Assembly: GCF_016862175.1 (NCBI RefSeq)
Contig: NZ_BOML01000026.1
Coordinates: 1 to 64,000 of the forward strand
Source of the DNA: Paractinoplanes durhamensis
Lineage (GTDB): Bacteria; Actinomycetota; Actinomycetes; Mycobacteriales; Micromonosporaceae
Reading direction: 5' to 3'
DNA length: 64,000 nucleotides
In this document: in pieces, positions 8,853 through 17,174 of the stretch
Layout: each line of letters begins with the position of its first letter
Numbering within the stretch: the stretch's first letter is position 1
Program-made: the position numbers and the translations under genes
Notes under the pieces: generated by a model
Told to the model about the DNA's origin: nothing
What the model saw: the letters and a program-made list of their open reading frames with translations, nothing else
Database searches by the model: none

Positions 8853-9269
8853 ATGACAACCGCGATCAAGAAGTGGCTGCGGGCCGGCCTGCTCCTGCTG
8901 GCCGGCCTGCAGACCTTCGTCTCCCTGTGGCAGTATTTTTTCCCACGCTCGTTCTACGACGACTTCCCGACGGTGCGCCTGGACCCGCCGTACAACGAGC
9001 ACCTGGTCTCCGACGTCGGCGGCCTGGGCCTGGCCCTGTCGGCCATGCTGGTCATCGCGGCCGTGGTCCTGGAACGCACGATCGCCCTGGCCGCGCTGAC
9101 CGGCTACGCGATCTACGCGGCCACCCACTTCGCCTTCCACGTCCGCCACTTCGAGCACTTCTCGCTGCGCGACGCCCTCAGCGTCGGCACCGGCCTGGGC
9201 CTCGAGGCGGTCCTGGCCCTGGCCTTGATCGTCGTGGCGTGGCGAGCACGCCAACCTGCCCTAGGCTGA
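8853..9269 (+). CDS. small four-helix membrane protein of unknown function
   Basis: A 138-residue integral membrane protein. Hydrophobic segments lie at about residues 9-28, 52-72, 76-95 and 112-132. A conserved-looking loop PRSFYDDFPTVRLDPPYNEHLVSDVGGLGLALSA follows the first helix, and the third helix contains several aromatic and histidine residues (ATHFAFHVRHFEHF). I do not recognise the family with certainty; the pattern resembles uncharacterised actinobacterial membrane proteins. It follows the alcohol dehydrogenase by 37 bases, with the inverted repeat in the gap, so it may have its own control. Confidence 0.8.
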   Translation: MTTAIKKWLRAGLLLLAGLQTFVSLWQYFFPRSFYDDFPTVRLDPPYNEHLVSDVGGLGLALSAMLVIAAVVLERTIALAALTGYAIYAATHFAFHVRHFEHFSLRDALSVGTGLGLEAVLALALIVVAWRARQPALG

Positions 9270-9297
9270 GCCGCAGCGGTTTTCCGCCGCCCCGTTT

Positions 9298-9477
9298 TCA
9301 GCCGCCGGCCAGGAGGGCTTGGCTCTGCGCCTCGGAACAGGCCGACGTCGGTCGTTCCCCGGGCGCGGTGGTCGCGACCGTCTCGACGGCGTTGTCGGGG
9401 TGGATGCGCGCGGGAAGCTTGCCGAAACGGATCGCGCGGTCACGCGCGCTGTCCAGGTCGCCGAGTTCCTTCTTCAT
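9298..9477 (-). CDS. small hypothetical protein, 59 residues
   Basis: A short frame starting at ATG 9475-9477 and ending at TGA 9298-9300. The product begins MKKELGDLDSARDRAIRF and then turns Thr/Ala-rich. Third positions are almost all G or C, and the composition is balanced, unlike the Arg/Pro-rich translations of non-coding frames here. The first 35 residues look like a charged helix and a short loop (ARIHPDNAVETVA). There is no strong ribosome binding site. The role is unknown. It lies between a plus-strand membrane protein gene and the minus-strand gene pair to its right. Confidence 0.45.
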   Translation of the reverse strand: MKKELGDLDSARDRAIRFGKLPARIHPDNAVETVATTAPGERPTSACSEAQSQALLAGG

Positions 9478-9516
9478 GCCGTCATGCTCGCACGCCGGCG
9501 CCGCCCCCGGCCTCGA

Positions 9517-10143
9517 CTAATACGACATCACCTTCTTCAGCTCGACGATCACTTTCGACAGCGATCGGTCGATCTGGGCGAAATGTTTGGCCTCGCCGTC
9601 CTCCTCGAGCACCAGCCGTCTGGTCTCGATCCGCAGCTCCCGATAGTCACCGGCGCCCAGCTTCGCCACCGCCGCCAGCGGGATGGCCTCGACCTCGTCC
9701 GCCCGCTTCACGAAGGCGACATCACCGGCGTGGAGCCGGCGGACGGCCAGCCATTTGTGGATCAGATTGCGCGCCTTGAGGCATTCATTTTCGAGTTCGA
9801 TGCTCAGATAGAGCATGCCCGGATTGTGACTCCAGGTCACCGCCACGCAGTAGTCGTGACAGGAGATCTCGGCAATGATCAGCAATTGGAACAGAAATGG
9901 GTCGGACCGGTCGGTGACCTTCCCGCTGATCGCCCGATAGTTGCGCAACGCGTCCTGCGCCGTGCGGGCACTGACGAAGACCCGCTCGTAACGGTCGAGG
10001 TGACCTTCGAGCGCGCGTTTCATATGGTCGTTCTGCCGCTTCTTCCGCTGCTCGACCAGAAATATGATCATCGAGCAGGTAGCGGTTATCGACGCCCCAC
10101 CGGCGGCCCCGAGCACGGCGAACACGGCCGGGCCCACGCTCAC
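9517..10143 (-). CDS. single-helix membrane-anchored protein of unknown function
   Basis: A 208-residue protein with one N-terminal hydrophobic helix (about residues 5-29, ending at the basic stop-transfer EQRKKRQ). The rest is a mostly helical, charged cytoplasmic domain of about 175 residues, rich in Leu, Glu and Lys and with several Tyr and His. I recognise no domain. The start ATG overlaps the stop of the upstream Lrp/AsnC-domain gene in an ATGA arrangement, so the two should be translated together and may act together. Base composition is slightly less GC-rich than its neighbours. Confidence 0.75.
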   Translation of the reverse strand: MSVGPAVFAVLGAAGGASITATCSMIIFLVEQRKKRQNDHMKRALEGHLDRYERVFVSARTAQDALRNYRAISGKVTDRSDPFLFQLLIIAEISCHDYCVAVTWSHNPGMLYLSIELENECLKARNLIHKWLAVRRLHAGDVAFVKRADEVEAIPLAAVAKLGAGDYRELRIETRRLVLEEDGEAKHFAQIDRSLSKVIVELKKVMSY

Positions 10144-10415
10144 CCCACCTGCCCACGATGCATGTTCGGAATGATGATGAAGGTGCGTGTAACGGTGACG
10201 ATCGGCAGCTTCTGGATCTTCTCCATGACAAGCTGATGCAACTCCTCGACCGAGGTGGTCTCGATCCGGGCAATGACATCGGCTTCGCCGTAGACCGCCT
10301 CCGCCTCCTTGACGAACTGCGGATAATCCTCAAGAAGCGTGTTGACAAGATCCCCGGAATTCTTGGCCGGCACAGTGATCAACACATACGCAGAAACCAC
10401 GGATCGGCTGGTCAT
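10140..10415 (-). CDS. stand-alone Lrp/AsnC ligand-binding (RAM) domain protein
   Basis: A short protein with no DNA-binding domain. The segment SAYVLITVPAKNSGDLVNTL followed by VYGEADVIARIETTSVEELHQLVMEKIQKL and a final strand VTVTRTFIIIP matches the beta-alpha-beta-beta-alpha-beta RAM fold that binds amino acids and forms dimers or octamers in Lrp/AsnC regulators. I chose ATG at 10413-10415 (MTSRS, 91 residues) because stand-alone RAM proteins are about 80-95 residues; an in-frame ATG at 10460 would add 15 residues. Neither has a clear ribosome binding site. It overlaps the downstream membrane-anchored protein gene by ATGA. Confidence 0.82.
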   Translation of the reverse strand: MTSRSVVSAYVLITVPAKNSGDLVNTLLEDYPQFVKEAEAVYGEADVIARIETTSVEELHQLVMEKIQKLPIVTVTRTFIIIPNMHRGQVG

Positions 10416-10654
10416 AAAAGAAGCGTAGAACCGCCCCGCAAGAAGACCACCGACCGACATTCACCAGCATTCACCCGTTCGCGAAATCAGCAAATGGCGA
10501 ATCGCCAACGGACGCATGTCTTCGGCCTCCGAGATCTTTCTATCGCCGGATCGGCTTCCACACCGGCCAGAGTGCCGGATGGGGCATCCGGCCAGTGCGG
10601 GGATCGGCGATGATGCAGGGCGGCACCGTCCCCCTTGGACTGTTGGAGACCGCA

Positions 10655-11194
10655 ATGGATGCTCGGCTCGAGCTGACTCGTCCCGATGTGCGGCTGCGCG
10701 ACGCCTGGCTCGCTGCCTACGCGGAGTGGCCCGCGGGCTCCCACCTGGACGCGTCCGGGCTGCGGGACACCGACGATGTGCGCAGCCAGGAGGGCTTCGC
10801 CGCTTGGGTCGCGAAGCTGCTCAGCTGCGCGGACCCGCAGGCACCGCTCCCGCCGGGCCAGGTCGCGCACTCCACCTACTGGTGGATCACCGAGAACGCG
10901 GACGTGCTGGGCTCGGTCGAACTGCGGCACGACATCGACCACCCGCTCCTGCTCGACGCGGGCGGTCACATCGGATACAGCGTGCGCCCCGGTCACCGCG
11001 GGCGCGGCATCGCGTCATGGGCGCTGGCCGCGACCCTCGACCAGGCGCGCGCGGCCGGCATGGACCGGGTGTTGCTGACCTGCTCCCCGGAGAACTCAGC
11101 GTCCGCCCGCATCATCGAAAAGGCCGGCGGCGAACTCGAAGACATCCGCGAAACCCCCATCGGCCCCAAGCGCCGCTACTGGATCTCGCTATGA
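10655..11194 (+). CDS. GNAT family N-acetyltransferase
   Basis: A 179-residue cytoplasmic acetyltransferase. The acetyl-CoA-binding motif A is visible as GYSVRPGHRGRGIASWALAA (R/Q-x-x-G-x-G/A), followed by motif B (VLLTCSPENSASARIIEKAGGEL), which is typical of the RimJ-like group in which the last part reads N-x-x-S-x-x-x-x-x-K-x-G. The frame opens at 10595, but ATG 10655 has GGAG ten bases upstream and aligns with the family N-terminus. The substrate is unknown. The 3' end overlaps the convergent phosphotransferase gene by 19 bases. Confidence 0.88.
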   Translation: MDARLELTRPDVRLRDAWLAAYAEWPAGSHLDASGLRDTDDVRSQEGFAAWVAKLLSCADPQAPLPPGQVAHSTYWWITENADVLGSVELRHDIDHPLLLDAGGHIGYSVRPGHRGRGIASWALAATLDQARAAGMDRVLLTCSPENSASARIIEKAGGELEDIRETPIGPKRRYWISL

Positions 11195-12111
11195 CCTCGC
11201 CCTGAGCCGGCGATCAGGCGCTGCATGGTGGCGTGGGCGGGTGGGCCCCACGTCGGCTTGCCGCCGGGGCGGCCGTGGGTGCCGTTGTCGCCGATCAGCA
11301 TGCCGCTCAGGGCCCGGGCCATCGCCCAGCCCCGGGCCCGGCGCCGGGTGGCGGCGTCCGCCACCGGGCGGTAGGCGGCGTAGAAGTCGTCGATGGTGTC
11401 GGCGGTGAGCAGGATCCACGCGGCGGACAGGTCGTAGGCCGGGTCGCCGGCGCAGCAGTCGCCGAAGTCGATCACGCCGCTGAGCGTGCCGCCGGTGGTG
11501 AGGACGTTGGCCGGGTGCAGGTCGGCGTGCAGCCACAGGCGCGGGCCGGCCCACGGCGGCGCGGTGATCGCGTCCTGCCAGACAGCGACGACGGCGTCGG
11601 GGTCGGCGATCAGGCCGCGCTCGGTGGCCAAAGCCAGCCCGCCGGCGAAGCCGTCGGCGCGGTCGGCCAGCGGCCCGCCGCGATCACGGCCTTCCGGTGC
11701 CCCGATCGGGGCGGGCTGGTGCAGACTCGTCAGGAAGGCGGCCAGTAGGCGGGCCGAGTCGGCCGCCCGCGTGACAGGAGCCAGGTCGGCGGGGGTGCCG
11801 GGCACCCAGGTGGTGACGATCCAGGGCCGGGGGAACAGCGCGGACGGTGAACCGAGGCGCTGCGGGACCGGGATCGGCAACGGCAGCCGCGAAGCCAGCG
11901 AAGGCAGCAGGTCATGCTCCTTGCGCAGCTGAGCGTCCGCGTCGCCGACCACCCAGGGCAGCCGGACGGCCAGGTCGTCGCCGAGCCGCCACATCTGGTT
12001 GGACCAGCCGCGCGCGCCCAGCCGGATGGGCCGGTCAGCAAGGTCCGGGTGCTGATCTTGGAGCAGCGAGAGGACCAGTTCCGCAGTGATCTCGATCGCG
12101 CCGTGGGTCAT
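11176..12111 (-). CDS. aminoglycoside phosphotransferase (APH) family protein
   Basis: A 311-residue kinase-fold protein. The Brenner motif appears as LHADLHPANVL (catalytic Asp) and the metal-binding motif as VIDFGDCCAGDPAYDL. The N-terminal ATP-binding lobe carries RLGDDLAVRLPW, where the Arg replaces the usual lysine context. Members phosphorylate aminoglycosides, macrolides or small metabolites such as choline or homoserine. Nothing here shows which, and most chromosomal members are not resistance enzymes. It begins with ATG 12111, divergent from the acyl-CoA ligase gene. Confidence 0.9.
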   Translation of the reverse strand: MTHGAIEITAELVLSLLQDQHPDLADRPIRLGARGWSNQMWRLGDDLAVRLPWVVGDADAQLRKEHDLLPSLASRLPLPIPVPQRLGSPSALFPRPWIVTTWVPGTPADLAPVTRAADSARLLAAFLTSLHQPAPIGAPEGRDRGGPLADRADGFAGGLALATERGLIADPDAVVAVWQDAITAPPWAGPRLWLHADLHPANVLTTGGTLSGVIDFGDCCAGDPAYDLSAAWILLTADTIDDFYAAYRPVADAATRRRARGWAMARALSGMLIGDNGTHGRPGGKPTWGPPAHATMQRLIAGSGRGHSEIQ

Positions 12112-12155
12112 GCGTTGCGACGCTAGCCCGGCCGCACCACTAGTGTTCGAGAGGT

Positions 12156-12175
12156 AAGTTACGCAACCGTAGGTT
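12156..12175. promoter_or_regulatory. possible fatty-acid-type operator upstream of the acyl-CoA ligase
   Basis: The motif TTACGCAACCGTAGG sits 11 bases before the acyl-CoA ligase start region. It contains the inverted repeat TACG-CAAC-CGTA, with outer AA and TT pairs extending the symmetry. From memory, similar TACG/CGTA motifs occur upstream of actinobacterial fatty-acid genes, so a FadR- or FasR-like repressor is plausible; this is an inference from pattern and position. Confidence 0.45.
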
Positions 12176-12185
12176 TGGAGGCCTG

Positions 12186-13859
12186 ATGGCGGACGACCGG
12201 CCCTGGCTGGCGGCCTACCCGGAGGGTGTCCCGGCCGACATCACCGTCCCGACGCAGGCGCTGACCGCGAATCTCCACAACTCCATAAAACGGTTCCCCG
12301 ATCGGATCGCCCTCGACTTCCTCGGGGCCACCACCACGTACGCCCAGCTCGGTGACCAGGTGGCCCGGGCCGCGGAGGCGTTGCGGAAGCTGAAGGTAAA
12401 GCCCGGGGACCGGGTCGCGCTGATCCTGCCGAACTGCCCCCAGCACGTGGTCGCCTTCTACGCGGTACTGCGTCTCGGCGCGGTCGTGGTCGAGCACAAC
12501 CCGCTCTACACCGCGGACGAGTTGGCCCACCAGCTGGAAGATCACGGCGCGGAGGTCGCGATCTGCTGGGAGAAGGTGGCCACCACGATCGCCGGCAAGG
12601 TCACAACGATCGTCGCCGTCGACCTGACTGCCGCGTTGCCGCTGGTCAAGCGCCTGGCGCTCAAGCTGCCCCTGCCGCCGGCGCGCAAGATGCGCGCCGA
12701 GATGCGCGGCCCGTTACCGGACGGCGCGCTCCGGTGGGAGGCGCTGGTCGCCGCGGCAGAGCCGATAGCGGAAACAACCAAGGGCCCAGCGGTCGACGAC
12801 ATCGCCCTCCTGCAATACACCGGCGGCACCAGCGGCACCCCGAAGGGCGCGATCCTCACCCACAAGAACCTGGCGGCCAACGCCGAACAGAGCCGCGTCT
12901 GGGTGCCGGGCCTGCGCGACGGGGGCGAGACCTTCTACGCGGTGCTTCCGCTCTTCCATGCGTACGGCCTGACCCTGTGCCTGACCACGGCAGTGCAGAT
13001 CGCCGCGACGATCGTCCTGCTCCCGCGTTTCGACGCGAAGATGGTCCTGGACGCGGCGAAGCGGCGCCCGCCGACGTTCTTCCCGGGCGTCCCGCCGATG
13101 TACGACCGGCTGGCCACCGCGGCACGCGACCACAAAGCCGACCTGAGCTCGGTGCGCTATGCGATCAGCGGTGCGATGCCGCTGCCGGCGAAGATCGTCG
13201 AGACCTGGGAGGCGCTGACCGCGGGCCTGCTGATCGAGGGCTACGGGATGACCGAGACCTCCCCGATCACGGTCGGCAACCCGATGTCGGAGCGGCGCCG
13301 GACCGGTTCGATCGGCGTCCCGTTCCCGTCGACCCGGGTCCGGATCGCCGACCGCGACGACCTGGACCGTGACATGCCGCTCGGCGAGCCCGGCGAAATG
13401 CTGTTGCAGGGCCCGCAGGTGTTCTCCGGTTATTGGAACCTGCCCGAGGAGACCGCCGCGGTGCTGCTGCCGGGCGGCTGGATCCGGACCGGGGACATCG
13501 CGGTGATGAGCGACGACGGCTTCCTGTCGATCGTGGACCGGATCAAGGAGCTGATCATCACGGGTGGCTTCAACGTCTACCCGTCCGAGGTCGAGGACGT
13601 CCTGCGCAAGCACCCGGACGTGGACGACGTGGCGGTGGTCGGCCTGCCGTCGGAGCGTACCGGAGAAGAGGTTGTCGCCGTGGTGGTTGCGGCCGAGGGA
13701 GCGTCGGTGGATGCCGAGGCGGTGCTGCGCTGGGCGCGGGAGCGGTTGTCCGGTTACAAGGCGCCGCGCCGGATCGAGGTCACCGACGAGCTGCCGCGCA
13801 GCCAGATCGGCAAGGTCCTGCGCCGCCAGGTACGCGACGATCTACTGGACCGCGAATAG
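12186..13859 (+). CDS. long-chain fatty-acid-CoA ligase (AMP-binding family)
   Basis: A 557-residue adenylate-forming enzyme that should activate a fatty acid to acyl-CoA through an acyl-AMP intermediate. It carries the P-loop-like YTGGTSGTPKGAILTHKN (about 211-228), GYGMTETSPIT, the A8 hinge (GDIAVMSDDGFLSIVDRIKELI), ITGGFNVYPSEVEDVL and a C-terminal lysine motif (LPRSQIGKVLRRQ). Length matches FadD enzymes. ATG 12186 is preceded by TTTGGAGG. The gene stands alone. Its last 18 bases overlap the convergent MFS gene. Confidence 0.95.
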   Translation: MADDRPWLAAYPEGVPADITVPTQALTANLHNSIKRFPDRIALDFLGATTTYAQLGDQVARAAEALRKLKVKPGDRVALILPNCPQHVVAFYAVLRLGAVVVEHNPLYTADELAHQLEDHGAEVAICWEKVATTIAGKVTTIVAVDLTAALPLVKRLALKLPLPPARKMRAEMRGPLPDGALRWEALVAAAEPIAETTKGPAVDDIALLQYTGGTSGTPKGAILTHKNLAANAEQSRVWVPGLRDGGETFYAVLPLFHAYGLTLCLTTAVQIAATIVLLPRFDAKMVLDAAKRRPPTFFPGVPPMYDRLATAARDHKADLSSVRYAISGAMPLPAKIVETWEALTAGLLIEGYGMTETSPITVGNPMSERRRTGSIGVPFPSTRVRIADRDDLDRDMPLGEPGEMLLQGPQVFSGYWNLPEETAAVLLPGGWIRTGDIAVMSDDGFLSIVDRIKELIITGGFNVYPSEVEDVLRKHPDVDDVAVVGLPSERTGEEVVAVVVAAEGASVDAEAVLRWARERLSGYKAPRRIEVTDELPRSQIGKVLRRQVRDDLLDRE

Positions 13860-15440
13860 TTCGGCGCCGGAGGCCGGGTCGTAGGAGACCGCGAGGACCC
13901 GGTCGGCCTGCAGGTAGATCGAGAGGTCGGCGGCGACCCGGTCCTGGGCGCGAACCTGGGTGACCGCGATCGTCAGCGTGCCGGCTTCGAAATGCTCGAC
14001 GAGGTGCAGGGCGTCCCGGCCGAGCTGCACCGGGTCGTCGTGCACCGCCAGGGCGATGACGCTGTGCCGGGGAAGCCGGGCCCGGAGGCCGGCGGCCAGC
14101 CCGGCGGCGCTGAGCCCGCGCCCCGGCTGCTCGCCGACCCCGTAGACGACGAGCAGCTCATCGTTGGTGGCCAGCTCGGCGAGCCGGGCCACGACGGCGG
14201 CCGCACCGCGCCGGGTGTCCGGTTCGCCGAGGACGGCCACGGTCGTCGTGGTGGGGCTGTGCTCGGGCCGGAACCGGACCGGCAGCCCGAGCCCGACCCG
14301 CAGGTCGGAGGTCCGGACGTAGAGCGCGGCCGCCACCAGCACGGCGGCCAGCAGGCTCCAGGCGGCGGCGTGCGACGGCAGCGCGACGATCAGCAGGGGC
14401 GGGACCAGCGCGCCGAGGCTGCCGGCGGCGCCGGTCACCCCCATGATCGCGCCGGCGCTGCCGGGCGGCGCGGCCCGGCCGATCAGGGCGAGGAGGCCGC
14501 CGCCGGCCACCCCGTCGCACAGGGCGATCCCGGCGATCGCCCCGACCTGGATGTACGAGCTGGCCGCCAGCGCGACGACCACACTCAGGCCGGCGGCCAC
14601 GCCGTAGCAGGTCGCCAGCAGCCGGGTCCGCGGGTAGCAGGCGCCCACGAGTCGCGCGACCGACGCCAGGGTGACCACCGACCCGGTGACGGCGAGGGCG
14701 TCGAACCAGGCGAAGTGCAGGGTGGTGACCAGGTGGACGGGCAGGAACACGGCGATCGACACCATGCCGCTGAGCGCGACGACGTAGAGCAGGGTCACCG
14801 ACGAGGTCGAGGCGAGCCGGATCAGCGCCGCGCACTCCCGGACGACCGAGCCGGCGCCACCGGCCGGGGCGGGCTCGCGGATCATCACCGCGGACAGCGC
14901 GGCGAAGGCCACCAGAAGCCCCGCGAGCACCAGGGCACTGAGCCGACCCTCGCGGTCAAGCGCCCAGGAGAGGGCGGAGCAGGCCACGGCGACCGCCACC
15001 CCGAGACCGAAAATGCCCAGCATCCGGCCACGCCGGCCGTACGGGAACATCCGCGCCACCAGGGCGGCGCCGACGACGAAGGACGAGCTCGCCACGCCGG
15101 CAAAAGCCCCGGCGATCACTATCGCCGGTAGCGAGCGGGCCAGTCCGAGGCCGGCCACCGACAGCGCTCCGACCAGGCTGACGGCGGGAAGCATGACGCG
15201 GACGCCGTAGCGGTCGGTGAGCACCCCCACCGGCAACCGGACCAGTGCCGCCACCAGCACGGGCAGTCCGATCAGAGCGACATACCACCCCGGGCTCGCC
15301 GCGAACCTGTCGTGCAGGTGCGGGCCGAGGAGTATCGACGCCCGCAGGTTCAGCCCCAGCCCGATCGTCACCAGCGCCAGGATCGTGCCCGGTCTTCGCA
15401 GAAAGGTCATCGCCAACACACCCGATCCGCAACGTTTCAA
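13842..15440 (-). CDS. MFS transporter with extra C-terminal cytosolic domain
   Basis: A 532-residue protein. The first 370 residues form a 12-helix major facilitator with the loop 2-3 motif GVLTDRYGVRVMLP and a second conserved loop (RMFPYGRRGRMLGIFGLGVAVAVA), giving a layout like nitrate/nitrite-type NarK carriers. About 150 further residues follow that are not membrane-spanning and look like an alpha/beta domain (VAVLGEPDTRRGAAAVVARLAELA, ELLVVYGVGEQPGRGLSAAGL), perhaps a universal-stress-like or regulatory module. Substrate unknown. ATG 15440 is the frame start and ATG 15410 an alternative; neither has a clear ribosome binding site. Confidence 0.85.
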   Translation of the reverse strand: MKRCGSGVLAMTFLRRPGTILALVTIGLGLNLRASILLGPHLHDRFAASPGWYVALIGLPVLVAALVRLPVGVLTDRYGVRVMLPAVSLVGALSVAGLGLARSLPAIVIAGAFAGVASSSFVVGAALVARMFPYGRRGRMLGIFGLGVAVAVACSALSWALDREGRLSALVLAGLLVAFAALSAVMIREPAPAGGAGSVVRECAALIRLASTSSVTLLYVVALSGMVSIAVFLPVHLVTTLHFAWFDALAVTGSVVTLASVARLVGACYPRTRLLATCYGVAAGLSVVVALAASSYIQVGAIAGIALCDGVAGGGLLALIGRAAPPGSAGAIMGVTGAAGSLGALVPPLLIVALPSHAAAWSLLAAVLVAAALYVRTSDLRVGLGLPVRFRPEHSPTTTTVAVLGEPDTRRGAAAVVARLAELATNDELLVVYGVGEQPGRGLSAAGLAAGLRARLPRHSVIALAVHDDPVQLGRDALHLVEHFEAGTLTIAVTQVRAQDRVAADLSIYLQADRVLAVSYDPASGAELFAVQ

Positions 15441-15498
15441 GGCCCATCAAACCAGCCGTCACGCTCCGGATCCAACCATGCACCCGGGAGTGTCAATA

Positions 15499-17085
15499 TC
15501 AGGCGATCGTCCGGCGGAGGGCGCGCAGCCGGCGGGCCTCGGCCGGATCGGTCACCGGGACGGCGGCGAGGAGCTCCTTCGTGTACGGGTGCTGCGGCTG
15601 GGCGTACACCTCGGCGGTGTCCCCCAGCTCGACGATACGGCCCTCGTAGAGCACCGCCACCCGGTCGGCGATCTGCCGCAACACTGCCAGGTCGTGCGAC
15701 ACGAACACCATGGTCAGGCCGAACTCCTCACGGAGCTCCTCGAGCAGGGCGAGCACCTGGGCCTGGGTGGTCACGTCGAGCGAGGACACCGGCTCGTCGC
15801 AGACGATCAGTTTCGGACGCGGGGCGAGCGCGCGGGCGATGCCGACCCGCTGCCGCATGCCACCGGAGAGCTGATGCGGGTAGCGGTCGTACTCCGTACG
15901 GGCCAGCCCCACCCGTTCGAGCAGATCTTCGACGCGGGTACGCGGGTCGCGTACACCTGAAAGGCGCAAGGGATCGGCGATGCTCTCGCCGATCGAACGC
16001 CGGGGGTTGAGCGACGACATCGGATCCTGGAAGACCATCTGCACCGAGCGACCACGCCGCCGGGTGATGTCGGCGCCGTCGAGGGTGATGGTGCCGGCGG
16101 TCGGCGCGAGCAGGCCGGTCATCACCCGAGCCAGGGTGGTCTTGCCGGTGCCGGACTCGCCGACGATGCCGAGCGTCTCCCCCGCCCGCACGTCGAGGGT
16201 GACGCCGTCGACCGCACGCACCGGCTCGGGACGACGCCAGGACCCGCGGCGCGGCTGCGGAAAATGCTTCCGGACCGCGTCGAGCCGCAGCAGCGGCGCA
16301 CCCTCGATCGTCCGCGGCGGCTTGGCGTGCGGCACGGCGGCGAGAAGTTCCCGGGTGTACGCGGCGGACGGCGCACCGAGCACAGCGGCGGTCGCCCCGT
16401 GCTCGACGGAAACCCCGCGGCGCATCACCACGATCCGGTCGGTCGAACCGGCCACCACGCCGAGGTCGTGGCTGATCAGCAGCAGTGAGGTGCCGGTCGT
16501 TTCGCGGACCTCGTCGAGCAGGTCGAGGATCTGCGCCTGGACGGTGACGTCGAGGGCGGTGGTCGGCTCGTCGGCGACGATCAGTTGCGGCCGGCAGGAC
16601 AACGCCATCGCGATGAGCGCCCGCTGCCGCATCCCGCCGGAGAACTGGTGCGGATAGCTGGCCGCGCGGCGGGCCGGGTCGGGGATGTGCACCTGCCGGA
16701 GCACCTCGACGGCCCGTTCCCGGGCGGCCCGGCGACTGGCCCCGGTGTGCAGGCGGTAGACCTCGGCGATCTGGTCGCCGATGGTGTGGAACGGGCTGAG
16801 CGCGGTGAGCGGCTCCTGGAAGACCATCGCGATCCGGGCGCCGCGCACGTCCCGCCAGCGGCGATCGGTCAGCGTGGTCAGGTCGAGGCCGTCGAAGCTG
16901 ATCCGGCCCTCGACGACGGCGCTGGTGTGCAGGCCGAGCAGGGCGAGCGCGGTGGCACTCTTGCCCGAGCCGGATTCCCCGACGATGCCGAGCGCTCCCC
17001 CGGCCGGCAGCTCGAAGGACAGCCCGTCGACGGCGACCGTGTCCCCGAAGCGGATCCGCAAATCTTCGACGGCGAGGGCGGTCAT
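15499..17085 (-). CDS. fused peptide ABC transporter ATPase (DppD-DppF type)
   Basis: A 528-residue protein with two complete ABC ATPase domains. Domain 1 has Walker A GESGSGKS (35-42), signature FSGGMRQR and Walker B LIVADEP. Domain 2 has Walker A GESGTGKT, signature LSGGMRQR and Walker B LIVCDEP. Such single-chain DppDF fusions energise peptide, nickel or oligosaccharide import of the PepT family. It is the last gene of the operon SBP, DppC, DppB, small frame, ATPase. ATG at 17083-17085 has GAAGGAGG a few bases upstream and overlaps the stop of a 30-codon frame. Confidence 0.95.
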   Translation of the reverse strand: MTALAVEDLRIRFGDTVAVDGLSFELPAGGALGIVGESGSGKSATALALLGLHTSAVVEGRISFDGLDLTTLTDRRWRDVRGARIAMVFQEPLTALSPFHTIGDQIAEVYRLHTGASRRAARERAVEVLRQVHIPDPARRAASYPHQFSGGMRQRALIAMALSCRPQLIVADEPTTALDVTVQAQILDLLDEVRETTGTSLLLISHDLGVVAGSTDRIVVMRRGVSVEHGATAAVLGAPSAAYTRELLAAVPHAKPPRTIEGAPLLRLDAVRKHFPQPRRGSWRRPEPVRAVDGVTLDVRAGETLGIVGESGTGKTTLARVMTGLLAPTAGTITLDGADITRRRGRSVQMVFQDPMSSLNPRRSIGESIADPLRLSGVRDPRTRVEDLLERVGLARTEYDRYPHQLSGGMRQRVGIARALAPRPKLIVCDEPVSSLDVTTQAQVLALLEELREEFGLTMVFVSHDLAVLRQIADRVAVLYEGRIVELGDTAEVYAQPQHPYTKELLAAVPVTDPAEARRLRALRRTIA

Positions 17086-17174
17086 CCCTGAGCCTCCTTC
17101 GCGATGCCCTTCTGGCCCTCGCCTGCGATGCCGTCGTTCGGTGCGGCTGGGTGCCGCTCGGTGCAGGCGGTCAT
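17082..17174 (-). CDS. possible 30-residue coupled small frame
   Basis: A 31-codon frame fills the gap between permease and ATPase. Its ATG overlaps the permease stop as ATGA at 17171-17174. Its own stop overlaps the ATPase start as ATGA at 17082-17085. The product is hydrophilic and Ala/Gly/Glu-rich, beginning MTACTERHPAAP and ending KGIAKEAQG. The first nine bases of this frame and of the ATPase gene are identical (ATGACCGCC). It may encode a small protein or mainly keep ribosomes moving to the ATPase start. It is unlike any family I know. Confidence 0.4.
   Translation of the reverse strand: MTACTERHPAAPNDGIAGEGQKGIAKEAQG

Noticed and set aside
11176..12111. APH-family gene as an antibiotic-resistance gene
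   Set aside because: Only general kinase motifs are visible and most chromosomal members act on metabolites, so no resistance claim is made.
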